A stretch of DNA of 64,000 nucleotides from Cobetia amphilecti (GTDB lineage: Bacteria > Pseudomonadota > Gammaproteobacteria > Pseudomonadales > Halomonadaceae), in contig NZ_CP084115.1 of assembly GCF_020217465.1 (NCBI RefSeq), positions 1,984,001 to 2,048,000 on the forward strand, given 5' to 3'. A program made the translations under genes and the position numbers. How positions within the stretch are numbered: position 1 is the first letter of the stretch; every line of letters starts with the position of its first letter. This document shows positions 34,767 to 43,868 of this stretch, piece by piece. Below the pieces are notes generated by a model. The model was not told where the DNA came from. It did no database searches and was given only the letters and a program-made list of their open reading frames with translations.

Positions 34767-35525
34767 ATGAGTTCGAACCGATTCCGCAAGTCCTCGTCTG
34801 AGACGGTGCTTCATGATCAGGGTGAGCCTTCGCCGCTGCGCAGTGTCGTGATCTGGGGGCTGGCCATCCGGCTGTTTCACCTGCTGCTGATTCTGGCGAT
34901 CACCGGCATGTGGTACACCGCCGAGGTGGGCGCAGGACTCGATTTTCCGATGGTCTGGCACGCACGGTTGGGATATTGCGTGATCGGGCTGGTGGCGTTT
35001 CGCGTCATCTGGGGGCTGGTGGGCAGCGGGCATGCTCGCTTCAGCCGCTTCGTGGCGTCACCGCGCACGACCTGGCGCTACGCCGCTGACTTTCTGGCGG
35101 GACGCGCGCCACGCCATGCAGGCCACAATCCCCTGGGTGGCTGGATGACGCTGGCCATGTTGCTGGTGCTGGCGATTCAGGCCTCGAGCGGGCTGTTTCT
35201 CACCGATGATCTGCTGTTCGAAGGGCCCCTGCATGATCGGGTCCCAGCGAGTGTCGCCGAGGGGCTGGCCTGGGTGCATCACACCAATATCACGCTGCTG
35301 TGGGGGCTGATCGCCCTGCATCTGATGGCCATCGTCTGGCATGGCCTGCGCGGTGAGTGGCTGATCTGGGCGATGGTGCATGGCCGCAAGCATTTCAGGC
35401 GCGATGAATCGGTAGTGGATGAGGGCGAGCCAGTGCCACCTTTACGCCCACGCAGGAGGCTCGCGCTGGGGTTGGCGATCGGCATTGCCGTTCTGGTCAT
35501 CTGGCAGGGGGCGCAGTTGCCGTAA
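34767..35525 (+). CDS. cytochrome b561-family membrane protein
   Basis: This 252-residue inner-membrane protein has four helices of the bacterial cytochrome b561 / Ni-Fe hydrogenase b type plus a C-terminal helix. Candidate heme histidines are in IRLFHLLLIL near 39, VWHARLGY near 69, WVHHTNITLLW and ALHLMAIVWHGLRGEW. The start at 34767 has AGGGAG about nine bases upstream. It faces a cytochrome c' gene and shares a 20-bp terminator with it. Such b561/c' neighbours are common and suggest electron transfer between the two. Confidence 0.87.
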   Translation: MSSNRFRKSSSETVLHDQGEPSPLRSVVIWGLAIRLFHLLLILAITGMWYTAEVGAGLDFPMVWHARLGYCVIGLVAFRVIWGLVGSGHARFSRFVASPRTTWRYAADFLAGRAPRHAGHNPLGGWMTLAMLLVLAIQASSGLFLTDDLLFEGPLHDRVPASVAEGLAWVHHTNITLLWGLIALHLMAIVWHGLRGEWLIWAMVHGRKHFRRDESVVDEGEPVPPLRPRRRLALGLAIGIAVLVIWQGAQLP

Positions 35526-35591
35526 GCTCTGCTCGCTTTCACTCATGCTTTCGCTATGACTTTTACTCTCACTTTCGCCCTCATGTATGCC

Positions 35592-35643
35592 AAGACGCAA
35601 AAGCGCCGCCACGAGCAATCTCATGGCGGCGCTTTTGCGTCTT
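35592..35643. terminator. shared terminator of cytochrome b561 and cytochrome c' genes
   Basis: AAGACGCAAAAGCGCCGCCA and its exact complement form a 20-bp stem around a 12-base loop. The stem contains TTTT on both strands and lies between two convergent stops. Confidence 0.88.
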
Positions 35644-35661
35644 GACGGAGCTTTGGCTATA

Positions 35662-36171
35662 TCAGTCAGCGCGATACTGCTGATGACAGCCCTTGCAGGT
35701 CTTGGCTGTCTCGACGAACTGGCTGCGCAGGGCATCAAGGTCCTGACTGGCGGCGGCGTCAGCCAATGCCCGGCTCTGGGTCATCAGCGCCTCGGCACGC
35801 TTGTCGAAGCCTGCACGGTCGCTCTCTATCTTGCTCAGCGCGTCGGTATCACCGTCATAGGAACCGGCGATGAAGCCCTCCCATGGCATCTGAGCCAACA
35901 GCGCCAGTCGCTCGGCGCGGGTGCGAAACTCCTCGGCATCATAGTCCTGCTTGCCCTTGACCATCGCACCCATCGGACTGAACTGCCACGCCAGCGTCTG
36001 GAAGACTGCCTGGCGATACTGGATGGCATCTTCCGTCTTGTCAGCCAGTGCCGCTGGCGACGCCAACAGGCTGGCAAGCACCACGCCAGCCGCCAGCACG
36101 CCAGTGGTCAGGCGGTTGCGCGATACGCCCGCAGGGCGCGGAAAAGACAAGTGTGTTGTCAGGCCGATCAT
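35662..36171 (-). CDS. cytochrome c'
   Basis: This 169-residue periplasmic protein has a signal peptide of about 43 residues ending ALADKTED. The mature part is an all-helical c' fold with TLAWQFSPMGAMVKGKQDYD near 58-77 and a single C-terminal heme motif CKGCH at 159-163. Cytochromes c' bind NO or act in electron transfer (family knowledge). GAGG precedes the ATG by eight bases. It is convergent with the cytochrome b561 gene. Confidence 0.92.
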   Translation of the reverse strand: MIGLTTHLSFPRPAGVSRNRLTTGVLAAGVVLASLLASPAALADKTEDAIQYRQAVFQTLAWQFSPMGAMVKGKQDYDAEEFRTRAERLALLAQMPWEGFIAGSYDGDTDALSKIESDRAGFDKRAEALMTQSRALADAAASQDLDALRSQFVETAKTCKGCHQQYRAD

Positions 36172-36312
36172 GGCAAAGCCTCGCTGTAATCAACTCGCAA
36201 AGCCGATACAGCATGGGCGGCTCGCGATGGTTGAGGAGACACGCTGGGAAAAGCAGTGGGTAGCGGCGGGGTAAGTGGCAAGCCGCCGTGGGAGGGCGCA
36301 AACCGATACCCG

Positions 36313-36388
36313 CCATTCTAGTCGGCTATTTTACGGCTATTCTAGTCGCCTATTTTAGTCGGCTATTCTAGCCGCCAATTTTAGTCGA
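36313..36388. repeat. six degenerate 13-bp tandem repeats
   Basis: Unit consensus is CTATTYTAGTCGS. Units start at 36313, 36326 (11 bases), 36337, 36350, 36363 and 36376. The array begins 46 bases beyond the DUF2069 stop and lies about 140 bases upstream of the cytochrome c' start. Stop triplets occur in most units on both strands. Confidence 0.85.
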
Positions 36389-36434
36389 TTATGGCGCGAC
36401 GAGAAGGGCGGGCAATGGAGAGGCCAGGGCTTGA

Positions 36435-36842
36435 TCAGGCCTGCGGCTGACGCTTGAGGTTGCGCGAGCGGAAACGGGCGTAAGCCATGCTGGAAATGAA
36501 CAGCCCCAGTGCCGCCAGTGCTTCCAGAACGCCGATGACGGCGTGGCCAGGCACACCGGCCAGCATCACGCCCTGCATGATGTAGAGCAGGCTGACGAAG
36601 GCCAGCCAGACATGGCCACGTGCCCGGCGGGTGAAGATGGCGGGCAGGAATAGTGCGATGGGCAGCAGGCGGATCAACAGCGGCAGCAGGCCGCTGTTCT
36701 CGCTCTGCGCCATTAGCTGAATGCCGCCGATCAGCAGCAGCAGGGCGACGGCCGCAAAACTTGCGATCACACCGCGACGGCTCTTGGCTTCGAGCGTGTC
36801 GAGGCCCTGCTCACGTTCCAGTCGTTCAAGCCAGGCGCGCAT
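36435..36842 (-). CDS. DUF2069 membrane protein
   Basis: This 135-residue protein has four hydrophobic helices near 24-42, 52-68, 76-92 and 100-118. The segment LPIALFLPAIFTRRARGHVW followed by LYIMQGV is characteristic of DUF2069, a family that usually neighbours wrbA and arsC, as here. Its ATG directly abuts the wrbA stop with no gap. Function is unknown. Confidence 0.85.
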   Translation of the reverse strand: MRAWLERLEREQGLDTLEAKSRRGVIASFAAVALLLLIGGIQLMAQSENSGLLPLLIRLLPIALFLPAIFTRRARGHVWLAFVSLLYIMQGVMLAGVPGHAVIGVLEALAALGLFISSMAYARFRSRNLKRQPQA

Positions 36843-37475
36843 CTATTTCGTCTCCCTGAGAGGTTGCATGGCAAGGGCCAGGCGAGCGATACGCTTGCCT
36901 TGCGCCAGTGCCAGGCGCTGTTCGTTGTCATCGACATCGTTGTCGCCACGCTTGCCGCTGACGTGGGTCGTGCCGTAGGGCGTGCCGCCCTGGGTGGTCT
37001 CGAGCAACTCGGTGGCGCTGTAGGGCACACCGGCATACACCATGCCATGATGCAGCAGCGGTATCAGCATGGTGATCAGCGTGGTTTCCTGACCGCCATG
37101 CAGAGAGCTTGAGGCGCTGAAGGCGGTGGCAGGCTTGTCGATCAAGGCGCCGTTCATCCACAGCTCGCTGGTGGAGTCCAGGAAGTACTTGAGCGGCGCC
37201 GCCATGTTGCCGAAGCGGGTCGGACTGCCCAGCGCGAGGCCCGAACAGTGACGCAGGTCGTCCAGCTCGACGTACATGGCCCCGCTGTCGGGGATTTCCG
37301 GCTCGGTCTGCTCGCAGGTGGCCGAGATCTCGGGCACCCGGCGCAGGCGTGCCTCGACACCGCTGATGGACTCGATGCCGGCGGCGATCTGCTCGGCCAG
37401 CGTGCGGGTCGCACCATGGCGCGAGTAATAGAGGACGAGGACGTACGGCGTCGCGTCGGGGGTCGTTGCGGACAT
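36843..37475 (-). CDS. wrbA: WrbA-like NAD(P)H:quinone oxidoreductase
   Basis: This 210-residue flavodoxin-like FMN enzyme makes two-electron reductions of quinones. It has LVLYYSRHGATRTLAEQIA near 13-31 (phosphate loop), GSPTRFGNMAAPLKYFLD near 83-100, the SSSLHGGQETTLITMLIPLL segment near 122, and HHGMVYAGVPYS. AGGAA precedes the ATG. It is in one unit with DUF2069 and probably arsC. Confident family call; the exact substrate is unknown. Confidence 0.92.
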   Translation of the reverse strand: MSATTPDATPYVLVLYYSRHGATRTLAEQIAAGIESISGVEARLRRVPEISATCEQTEPEIPDSGAMYVELDDLRHCSGLALGSPTRFGNMAAPLKYFLDSTSELWMNGALIDKPATAFSASSSLHGGQETTLITMLIPLLHHGMVYAGVPYSATELLETTQGGTPYGTTHVSGKRGDNDVDDNEQRLALAQGKRIARLALAMQPLRETK

Positions 37476-37551
37476 GAGCTTCCTCAGGTGGATGACAATC
37501 TATCGAAAGGGGCAAGCGGGGCTTGCGTGAGCACACTCTGTCATCAGGGGA

Positions 37552-37911
37552 TCAGGCGTCGCTCAACAGCACCAGCACATCTTCGGGCGGGCGACCGATG
37601 ACGGCACGGGTGCCATCATCGAGAATCGGCCGCTGCATCAATTTCGGCGTTGCGGCAATCGCGTCAAGGCGTTGCGCATCGCTGGGGTCTACAAGGCCCA
37701 GCGCCTTCCACTCGGCTTCGTTCTCGCGGGTCAGAGCCCGCGCCCCGCCTTCCACTCGGGCGGCCAGGGCCTCGAGCTGCTCACGATCGAGGGGGTCTTC
37801 CAGGTAGCGGACGGTCTCGAAGGCATCGCCCTCGAGGCGCGCGGTCAAAAGCGCCAGTGTTTCCCGTGACTTGGAGCAGCGTGGGTTATGGTAGAGTTTC
37901 AATATTGACAT
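37552..37911 (-). CDS. arsC: ArsC-family arsenate reductase (glutaredoxin type)
   Basis: This 119-residue protein begins MSILKLYHNPRCSKSRETLA, where Cys12 is the catalytic residue of the ArsC/YfgD fold. It also has FETVRYLEDPLDREQLEALA and LIDDG-type tail residues (PILDDGTRAVIGRP). GGAG precedes the ATG by eight bases. An in-frame start at 38025 overlaps the divergent yihY and is rejected. No ars operon partners (arsR, arsB) are seen, so it may be a general YfgD-like reductase rather than an arsenic-specific one. Confidence 0.88.
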   Translation of the reverse strand: MSILKLYHNPRCSKSRETLALLTARLEGDAFETVRYLEDPLDREQLEALAARVEGGARALTRENEAEWKALGLVDPSDAQRLDAIAATPKLMQRPILDDGTRAVIGRPPEDVLVLLSDA

Positions 37912-37980
37912 GACTGTCTCCGTTTCCGGACAGGTGATGGGTTTCACGCAAGCGCTACTGGCCATGGCCGGCGGTGGCGA

Positions 37981-39300
37981 ATGAATCAGGAACGCATTGT
38001 AGAGGGGCGCACAAGAATGCCACAACTGCCAGGGATCTCGCGGGTCATGCCCGCCATCGGCGTCATCCTCAAGCTGGTATCACGTTTCAACTATCACGAC
38101 GGCAAGAAGACCGCGTCGGCACTGACCTATACGACGCTGTTCGCCATCGTGCCCTTGATGACGGTCATCTATGCGATGTTCGCCGTCATTCCGAGTTTCG
38201 ACGGCGTGGGCGATCAACTGCAGACCACGGTGTTCTCCCAGTTTCTGCCCTCGACCGGCGCCACGGTGCTCGAGTATCTCAACGAGTTCTCCGGTCAGGC
38301 GCGCAATCTGACCTCGGTGGGTCTGATCTTCCTGTTCGTGACCTCGGTGATGATGATGATCACCATCGAAGGCGCCTTCAATGCCATCTGGCAGGTGCCG
38401 GAAGGGCGCAAGGGACTGTCGAGCTTCCTGATGTACTGGGCCGTCCTGACGCTGGGGCCGCTGATGCTGGGCTCGGGCTTTCTGCTGTCGTCCTTTCTGA
38501 CCTCGCTGTCCTTCTTCGACTCGGCCGCCGAGATGCTGGGCGGCAAGGCACTGTTGCTGCGTCTGTTGCCGCCGCTGTTGAGCGCTGCGGCCTTCACCTT
38601 CATCTATGCCGCGGTGCCCAACTGCAAGGTTCGCCTGCGTGACGCCGCGGTCGGCGCGCTGACCACGGCGCTGGCGCTGGAGCTGGCCAAGGCGGGCTTC
38701 TCGCTCTACGTGACGCATTTCCCGTCCTATCAGGCCATCTACGGCGCCTTCGCGGCCGTTCCGCTCTTCCTGCTGTGGGTGTTCCTGTCCTGGTGCATCG
38801 TGCTGCTGGGGGCGGAAGTCGCGGCCTGGATGGGCGAGCGCTCCAATGCTGACTGGCATCGCTGGCCACCGTTCTGGCAGACCCTCGGTGCCGTGATGCT
38901 GCTCAAGGATGCCCATGAACGCGGTGAGCCGCTGTCCGATGATCGACTCACGGAAGTGCTGGGCAGTCGTTACCGTCGTGTGCTCAAGCCGCTGATCGCC
39001 GAGAACATCGCCAGCCAGACCCAGGATGGCCAATGGGTGCTCGGGCGTGATCTCAGTCATTACTCGCTGTGGGAGATGGCGCACGCCTTGCCGTGGGAAC
39101 TGCCGGCCGGCGAGGCGGGCGAAGCGCCGCATCCGCGCCTGGAACCCCTGCGTGAGGCGCTGGCGCGTGCGCGTGCCGCCGAGAAGGAGCGCATGACCTG
39201 CGGTCTGGTCGAGGTGCTGCCCAGTGTCGGTGAGGTGGGTGATGAGGCCATGACTCAGGAGGAAAAAGACCCGCAAGATCCGCGACTTGCGACTTCCTGA
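37981..39300 (+). CDS. yihY: YihY/UPF0761 family inner-membrane protein
   Basis: This 439-residue protein has about six membrane helices in residues 45-285. Conserved pieces are KTASALTYTTLFAIVPLMTV near 42-61, EGAFNAIWQVPEGRKG near 130 and YGAFAAVPLFLLWVFLSW near 254, followed by a cytoplasmic winged-helix-like region. It was once called ribonuclease BN, a label now considered wrong for this family; its function is unknown. Divergent from arsC. The start may also be ATG 38017; neither has a strong ribosome site. Confidence 0.87.
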   Translation: MNQERIVEGRTRMPQLPGISRVMPAIGVILKLVSRFNYHDGKKTASALTYTTLFAIVPLMTVIYAMFAVIPSFDGVGDQLQTTVFSQFLPSTGATVLEYLNEFSGQARNLTSVGLIFLFVTSVMMMITIEGAFNAIWQVPEGRKGLSSFLMYWAVLTLGPLMLGSGFLLSSFLTSLSFFDSAAEMLGGKALLLRLLPPLLSAAAFTFIYAAVPNCKVRLRDAAVGALTTALALELAKAGFSLYVTHFPSYQAIYGAFAAVPLFLLWVFLSWCIVLLGAEVAAWMGERSNADWHRWPPFWQTLGAVMLLKDAHERGEPLSDDRLTEVLGSRYRRVLKPLIAENIASQTQDGQWVLGRDLSHYSLWEMAHALPWELPAGEAGEAPHPRLEPLREALARARAAEKERMTCGLVEVLPSVGEVGDEAMTQEEKDPQDPRLATS

Positions 39301-39844
39301 GCGGCACAGGAACGTGATTGCAAGGTGACAGCCTGAAGCCGAATGGGCAGAATGCGCACCCTGTGCCGTCTGCTCATCCCGACGGGGGTTGAGGCGGATG
39401 CCGATGCCCCGATATCGAAAGCGATGACGGCAATGAAAAGGCCCGACACCTGTTCGGGCCTTTTCCTTTGTCTCTCGCACATCAACCGGAACCGCTCGCC
39501 TGCCTTGCCGCAATTCGGCCTGCACGCTGGAGAGCCAGGGTGAGGAGTGAGCGAGGTAAGGGTGAGGCGTGGTCGAGGCATGAATGAGACAGGTCAGCTG
39601 GCAGCGGCTCGCCGGGCAGACACGCAAGTGAAAGGTTGGCATGCCAGACTGGCGACGGCGCCTTTCCGCTGTCTGATGTGACCTTTGCGCGACCTGCGCG
39701 CCAGCGCCAAAGCGAGCGGCGAGAGCTGGCAGTCAGCCGGTGGCCAGGCACGATGGAATTGACGATGTGGCGTGCCAGTCCCTGGCGCGCCTGACATGCA
39801 TGAGGGTGCCGTTCGCGACGCCCGCTGGAGGTGACAACCCGCCG
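39301..39844. other. intergenic with the yihY terminator and the potABCD leader
   Basis: The stretch holds the hairpin at 39436-39464 and then about 380 bases without a convincing gene. It must contain the pot operon promoter, which I could not define. Confidence 0.5.
39436..39464 (+). terminator. Rho-independent terminator after yihY
   Basis: AAAAGGCCCGA and TCGGGCCTTTT form an 11-bp stem with a CACCTGT loop and a following CCTTTG tail. It lies about 135 bases past the yihY stop. Confidence 0.85.
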
Positions 39845-40978
39845 ATGAAAAGCTCTGCTCCTGAGAAGGCCCCGCTGGTCAAGCTGCGTGGCATTTCCAA
39901 GACCTTTGGTGATCGCAAGGTGTTGGACAGCCTTGACCTGGATTTGAACGATGGTGAGTTCGTCACGCTGCTGGGCCCGTCCGGTTGCGGCAAGACCACC
40001 GTGCTGAGAATGATCGCCGGCTTCGAATCGCCGGATAGCGGCACCATCACGCTCGAGTCGACGGCCTTGCATGAGCGTCCCGCTCACCAGCGCCCGGTCA
40101 ATACCGTCTTCCAGAGCTATGCGCTGTTTCCGCACATGAACCTCTACGACAACGTGGCCTTCGGGCTGCGCATGGAAAAGGTCGCCAAGGCCGAGATTCA
40201 TGAGCGGGTGCGCGAAGCGCTGGAGATGGTGCAACTGGCCCATCTGTCGGACCGCCGCCCGGACCAGCTCTCCGGCGGGCAGCAGCAGCGCATCGCGATT
40301 GCCCGCGCCGTGGTCAAGCGTCCCCGCGTCCTGCTGCTCGATGAGCCGCTGTCGGCGCTGGATTACAAGCTGCGCAAGCAGATGCAGAACGAGCTCAAGC
40401 GCCTGCAGCGTCGCTTGGGCATCACCTTCGTGTTCGTCACCCACGATCAGGAAGAGGCGCTGTCGATGTCCGATCGCGTGGTGGTGATGCGCGAAGGCGG
40501 CATCGAGCAGATCGGCACGCCGCGTGAGGTCTATGAATCGCCGAGCACGCTGTTCGTGGCGCGCTTCGTCGGTGAGATCAACCAGCTGGCGGCGCAGGTC
40601 GTGCGCCCCGCGGCGACGGCCGGGCGCATCGAGATCACGCTGCTCGGTCAGACGCTGGAACTCAGCAGCCATGGTCGCACCTATCAGGGCGGAGAGGCGG
40701 TGCAGGTGTTGCTGCGCCCGGAAGACATGCGACTCAAGGGCGCCGAGGACAGCGAAGGTTTCCCGGCGCGCGTCATCGAGCGCAACTACAAGGGCATGAC
40801 CCTGGACACGGTGCTGGAGCTGGACAGCGGTCAGCAGTTGTTGGCCAGCGAGTTCTTCGACGAGGATGACCCTGACTTCGATTACCGCCTCGGCGAGCGC
40901 GTGCGCGTCAGCTGGGTACCGGACTGGGAGATCATCCTGCCCGATGATGAGCCGGCCGTGACGGGGGCGGGTGCATGA
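39845..40978 (+). CDS. potA: spermidine/putrescine ABC transporter ATPase PotA
   Basis: This 377-residue ATPase drives polyamine uptake. Walker A is [18 protein letters not shown] near 42-59, the signature is [20 protein letters not shown] near 141, and Walker B is [14 protein letters not shown]-terminal TOBE-type domain follows from about 260. GGAGGTGA lies upstream of the ATG at 39845, though with wide spacing; ATG 39800 in frame is an alternative. It overlaps potB by four bases. Confidence 0.93.
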   Translation: MKSSAPEKAPLVKLRGISKTFGDRKVLDSLDLDLNDGEFVTLLGPSGCGKTTVLRMIAGFESPDSGTITLESTALHERPAHQRPVNTVFQSYALFPHMNLYDNVAFGLRMEKVAKAEIHERVREALEMVQLAHLSDRRPDQLSGGQQQRIAIARAVVKRPRVLLLDEPLSALDYKLRKQMQNELKRLQRRLGITFVFVTHDQEEALSMSDRVVVMREGGIEQIGTPREVYESPSTLFVARFVGEINQLAAQVVRPAATAGRIEITLLGQTLELSSHGRTYQGGEAVQVLLRPEDMRLKGAEDSEGFPARVIERNYKGMTLDTVLELDSGQQLLASEFFDEDDPDFDYRLGERVRVSWVPDWEIILPDDEPAVTGAGA

Positions 40979-41856
40979 GTCTGGTGCGCAATCCCTTCAA
41001 GACCGCCACCCTGACCATCATCTGGGGCTGGCTGATCGTGCTGGTGCTGGCCCCGACGCTGCTGGTGGTGCTGGTCAGTCTGATGCCGGAAAACACCGGC
41101 CAGCTGCTGGGCGGTGAGCTGTCGCTGAGCACGCTGTGGCAGGGCTTTCTGACCAACTATGGCCAGATGATCAGTCCGGTGTACCTGAGCGTCTTCGGCC
41201 ATTCGCTGTGGATCGGCCTGATCACGACGCTGATCTGTCTGCTGCTCGGCTATCCCTTCGCGTGGATGATATCGCGGGCCAGCCCGCGCCTGCAGCCCTT
41301 GCTGCTGCTGTTGGTGATCATTCCGTTCTGGACCAACTCGCTGATCCGCATCTATGCCCTGCGCACGCTGATCGCGACGCGCGGGCTGCTCAATGATGTG
41401 CTGATGAATCTCGGCCTGATCGATGCGCCGCTGCGTCTGCTGTATACCGAGGAGGCGGTGATCGTGGGGCTGGTCTACATGCTGCTGCCGTTCATGATCC
41501 TGCCGCTGTATGCCGTCTTCGAGCAGCTGAGCCGCCCGACGCTGGAGGCGGCCCGCGACCTTGGTGCCAATGGCCTGGCCACCTTCCGCCATATCGTGCT
41601 GCCGCTGACCATGCCGGGCATCATCGCGGGCGTGCTGCTGGTGTTCCTGCCGGCGATGGGCATGTTCTATGTCTCGGACCTGCTGGGCGGCTCGCGCCAT
41701 CCGCTGATCGGCAACATCATCAAGGGCCAGTTCCTGGAGGCCAACAACTGGACCTTCGGCGCGGCGATCAGCGTGATGCTGACACTGGTGATGGCGTTCC
41801 TGCTGCTGGCCTATTACCGCAGCGTCAAGCTCTTCAAGCGTGAGGTGACCCTATGA
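40975..41856 (+). CDS. potB: spermidine/putrescine ABC transporter permease PotB
   Basis: This 293-residue permease has about six membrane helices. It shows [39 protein letters not shown] near 115-133 and the coupling loop [20 protein letters not shown] near 183-202, all PotB-like. It starts in the potA stop and overlaps potC by four bases, so the operon is translationally coupled. Confidence 0.94.
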   Translation: MSLVRNPFKTATLTIIWGWLIVLVLAPTLLVVLVSLMPENTGQLLGGELSLSTLWQGFLTNYGQMISPVYLSVFGHSLWIGLITTLICLLLGYPFAWMISRASPRLQPLLLLLVIIPFWTNSLIRIYALRTLIATRGLLNDVLMNLGLIDAPLRLLYTEEAVIVGLVYMLLPFMILPLYAVFEQLSRPTLEAARDLGANGLATFRHIVLPLTMPGIIAGVLLVFLPAMGMFYVSDLLGGSRHPLIGNIIKGQFLEANNWTFGAAISVMLTLVMAFLLLAYYRSVKLFKREVTL

Positions 41857-42635
41857 AGGCGAGCGCCACGCTGCGTTGGTTCAGCCGCTGTTATCTGACG
41901 CTGATCTTCACTCTGTTGTATGTGCCGATCCTGGTGTTGATCGGCATCTCGTTCAATGACTCACGCAACCCCTTCGTGTGGGGCGGCTTCAGCCTGCGCT
42001 GGTACGACAAGCTGCTGGGCAATGGCAATCTGATGGAGGCTGCGCTCAATACGCTGTGGCTCGGGGTGACGGCGGCGACGCTGGCGACCCTGATCGGCAC
42101 GCTGACGGCCACTGCGCTTTATCGCTATCGCTTCCGCGGCAAGCCGCTGCTCAATGGCATGCTGTTCACGGTGATGATGATGCCGGACATCGTGATGGCG
42201 ATCGCCTTCCTGGCGCTGTTCATTGCGTTGGGTATCCAGCTGGGCTATTTCTCGCTGCTGGTCTCGCACGCCACTTTCTGTCTGCCGTTCGTGGTGATCA
42301 CCGTCTATTCCCGCCTGACGGGCATCAACCCGCAGTTGCTGGAAGCGGCGCGTGATCTGGGTGCCAGTGAAGCCCGCGCCGTCTGGCACGTGCTGGTACC
42401 GGCGCTGATGCCGGCGATCGCCTCCGGCTGGCTGCTGAGCTTCACCCTGTCGCTGGATGATGTGGTGATCTCGACCTTCGTCACCGGGCCGACCTTCGAG
42501 GTGCTGCCATTGCGCATCTACTCGATGGTGCGACTGGGGCTCAAACCTGAAGTGAATGCATTGGCAACCCTGCTGTTGGGGCTGTCGCTCTGTCTGCTGT
42601 TGATTTCACAGTTGTTGCTCAAGGAGAAAAAATAA
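41853..42635 (+). CDS. potC: spermidine/putrescine ABC transporter permease PotC
   Basis: This 260-residue second permease has six helices. The family signature is LYVPILVLIGISFNDS near 22-37, with MPDIVMAIAFLALFIALG and the coupling loop [21 protein letters not shown] near 162. A four-base overlap joins it to potB, and potD starts one base after its stop, preceded by AAGGAGAAAAAATAAC, a good ribosome site. Confidence 0.94.
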   Translation: MKASATLRWFSRCYLTLIFTLLYVPILVLIGISFNDSRNPFVWGGFSLRWYDKLLGNGNLMEAALNTLWLGVTAATLATLIGTLTATALYRYRFRGKPLLNGMLFTVMMMPDIVMAIAFLALFIALGIQLGYFSLLVSHATFCLPFVVITVYSRLTGINPQLLEAARDLGASEARAVWHVLVPALMPAIASGWLLSFTLSLDDVVISTFVTGPTFEVLPLRIYSMVRLGLKPEVNALATLLLGLSLCLLLISQLLLKEKK

Positions 42636-42636
42636 C

Positions 42637-43713
42637 ATGCAAGGTACCCGTTTCTCGCTGCGTGCCGCTGGCCTGATGGCTGCCGTCAGCCTGGCTTCCG
42701 TGGCCACATCCGCCCCCGTTCTGGCCGCGGATGACAGCGACAAGGTCCTCTATGTCTACAACTGGACCGAGTACATGCCCGATGAAGTCATCGAGCGCTT
42801 CGAAGAGCAGACCGGCATCGATGTCGTCTACTCCACCTTCGATTCCAACGAAGCGATGTACGCCAAGCTCAAGCTGCTGGACAGCGACAACAGCTACGAC
42901 CTCGTCTTCCCGTCGACCTATTACATCGACAAGATGGCGCGTGAAGGTCTGCTGCAGAAGCTGGATGTCAGCAAGCTCGACCATTTCGAGGACCTCGACC
43001 CCAACCTGGTCGATCGTGACTTCGACAAGGGCAACCAGTACAGCGTGCCTTACATGTGGGGCAGCGCCGGTATCGGTTACAACCCGGACTATGTCGAAGA
43101 GGGCGCACTGACCAGCTGGAACGACCTGTGGAACGACAAGTATCGTGACAAGCTGCTGCTCTCCAACGACATGCGTGAAGTCTTCCATGTCGCACTGGCA
43201 AGCCTTGGCTTCAGTGGCAACACCACGGACCCGGACGAGATCAAGGCGGCCTACGAGAAGCTGACCCAGCTGATGCCCAACGTGCGTGCCTTCAACTCCG
43301 ACGCGGCGCGCGTGCCCTTCATGCAGGGCGAGGTCGATGCCGGTCTGATCTGGAACGGTGAGGTCTATCAGGCGAACCAGGAAGGCGTGCCGGTCGAGTA
43401 TGTCTATCCCAAGGAAGGCATCATCCTGTGGATGGACACCATGGCGATTCCGTCCAACGCGCGTCACGTCGATGCGGCCTATCAGTTCATCGATTACCTG
43501 ATCAGCCCGGAAGTCAGCAAGGAAATCAGCGAGTACGTGGGTTACACCACGCCGAGCCTGGCGGCCAAGAACATGATGGACCCGGAAGTGCGTGACAACC
43601 CGGTGGTCTTCCCGACTCAGCAGGATCTCGCCCGCGGCGAATTCCAGACCGATGTCGGCGATGCGCTGTCGATCTATCAGAAGTACTGGGAGCAGCTCAA
43701 GACCGGGCATTGA
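42637..43713 (+). CDS. potD: spermidine/putrescine-binding protein PotD
   Basis: This 358-residue periplasmic protein has a signal peptide ending VLAADDS near 31. It aligns closely by eye with E. coli PotD: YNWTEYMPDEVIERFEEQTG, FPSTYYIDKMAREGLLQKLD, SNDMREVFHVAL, LIWNGEVYQ and ILWMDTMAIPS. The Trp, Asp and Glu residues of the polyamine pocket are retained in these segments. Similarity is higher to PotD than to the putrescine-only PotF. It is the last operon gene, followed by a terminator at 43768-43802. Confidence 0.94.
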   Translation: MQGTRFSLRAAGLMAAVSLASVATSAPVLAADDSDKVLYVYNWTEYMPDEVIERFEEQTGIDVVYSTFDSNEAMYAKLKLLDSDNSYDLVFPSTYYIDKMAREGLLQKLDVSKLDHFEDLDPNLVDRDFDKGNQYSVPYMWGSAGIGYNPDYVEEGALTSWNDLWNDKYRDKLLLSNDMREVFHVALASLGFSGNTTDPDEIKAAYEKLTQLMPNVRAFNSDAARVPFMQGEVDAGLIWNGEVYQANQEGVPVEYVYPKEGIILWMDTMAIPSNARHVDAAYQFIDYLISPEVSKEISEYVGYTTPSLAAKNMMDPEVRDNPVVFPTQQDLARGEFQTDVGDALSIYQKYWEQLKTGH

Positions 43714-43767
43714 TCCGCCCTTTAGGCGTGATGACGCAAGAAATCACGTCAGCGACTTGAGCTGAAC

Positions 43768-43802
43768 CGACGCCCCGAGGCATGCTCTGTCTCGGGGCGT
43801 CG
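43768..43802 (+). terminator. terminator of potABCD
   Basis: CGACGCCCCGAG and CTCGGGGCGTCG form a 12-bp stem with an 11-base loop, followed by TCGTTTGTTG. It lies 55 bases past potD. Confidence 0.85.
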
Positions 43803-43868
43803 TCGTTTGTTGACCTTGGCTGCGCGCTCCACGTAATTGACACGTCCTGGTGAAGACTGGAGGGTGCC

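Noticed and set aside
35525-35590. Degenerate CTTTC/CTCAT repeats after the cytochrome b561 stop as another 3'-end array
   Set aside because: Similarity between units is too weak to define a period with confidence.
38080-39642. 520-codon minus-strand open frame opposite yihY
   Set aside because: Composition typical of antisense frames in GC-rich DNA; yihY motifs are unambiguous.
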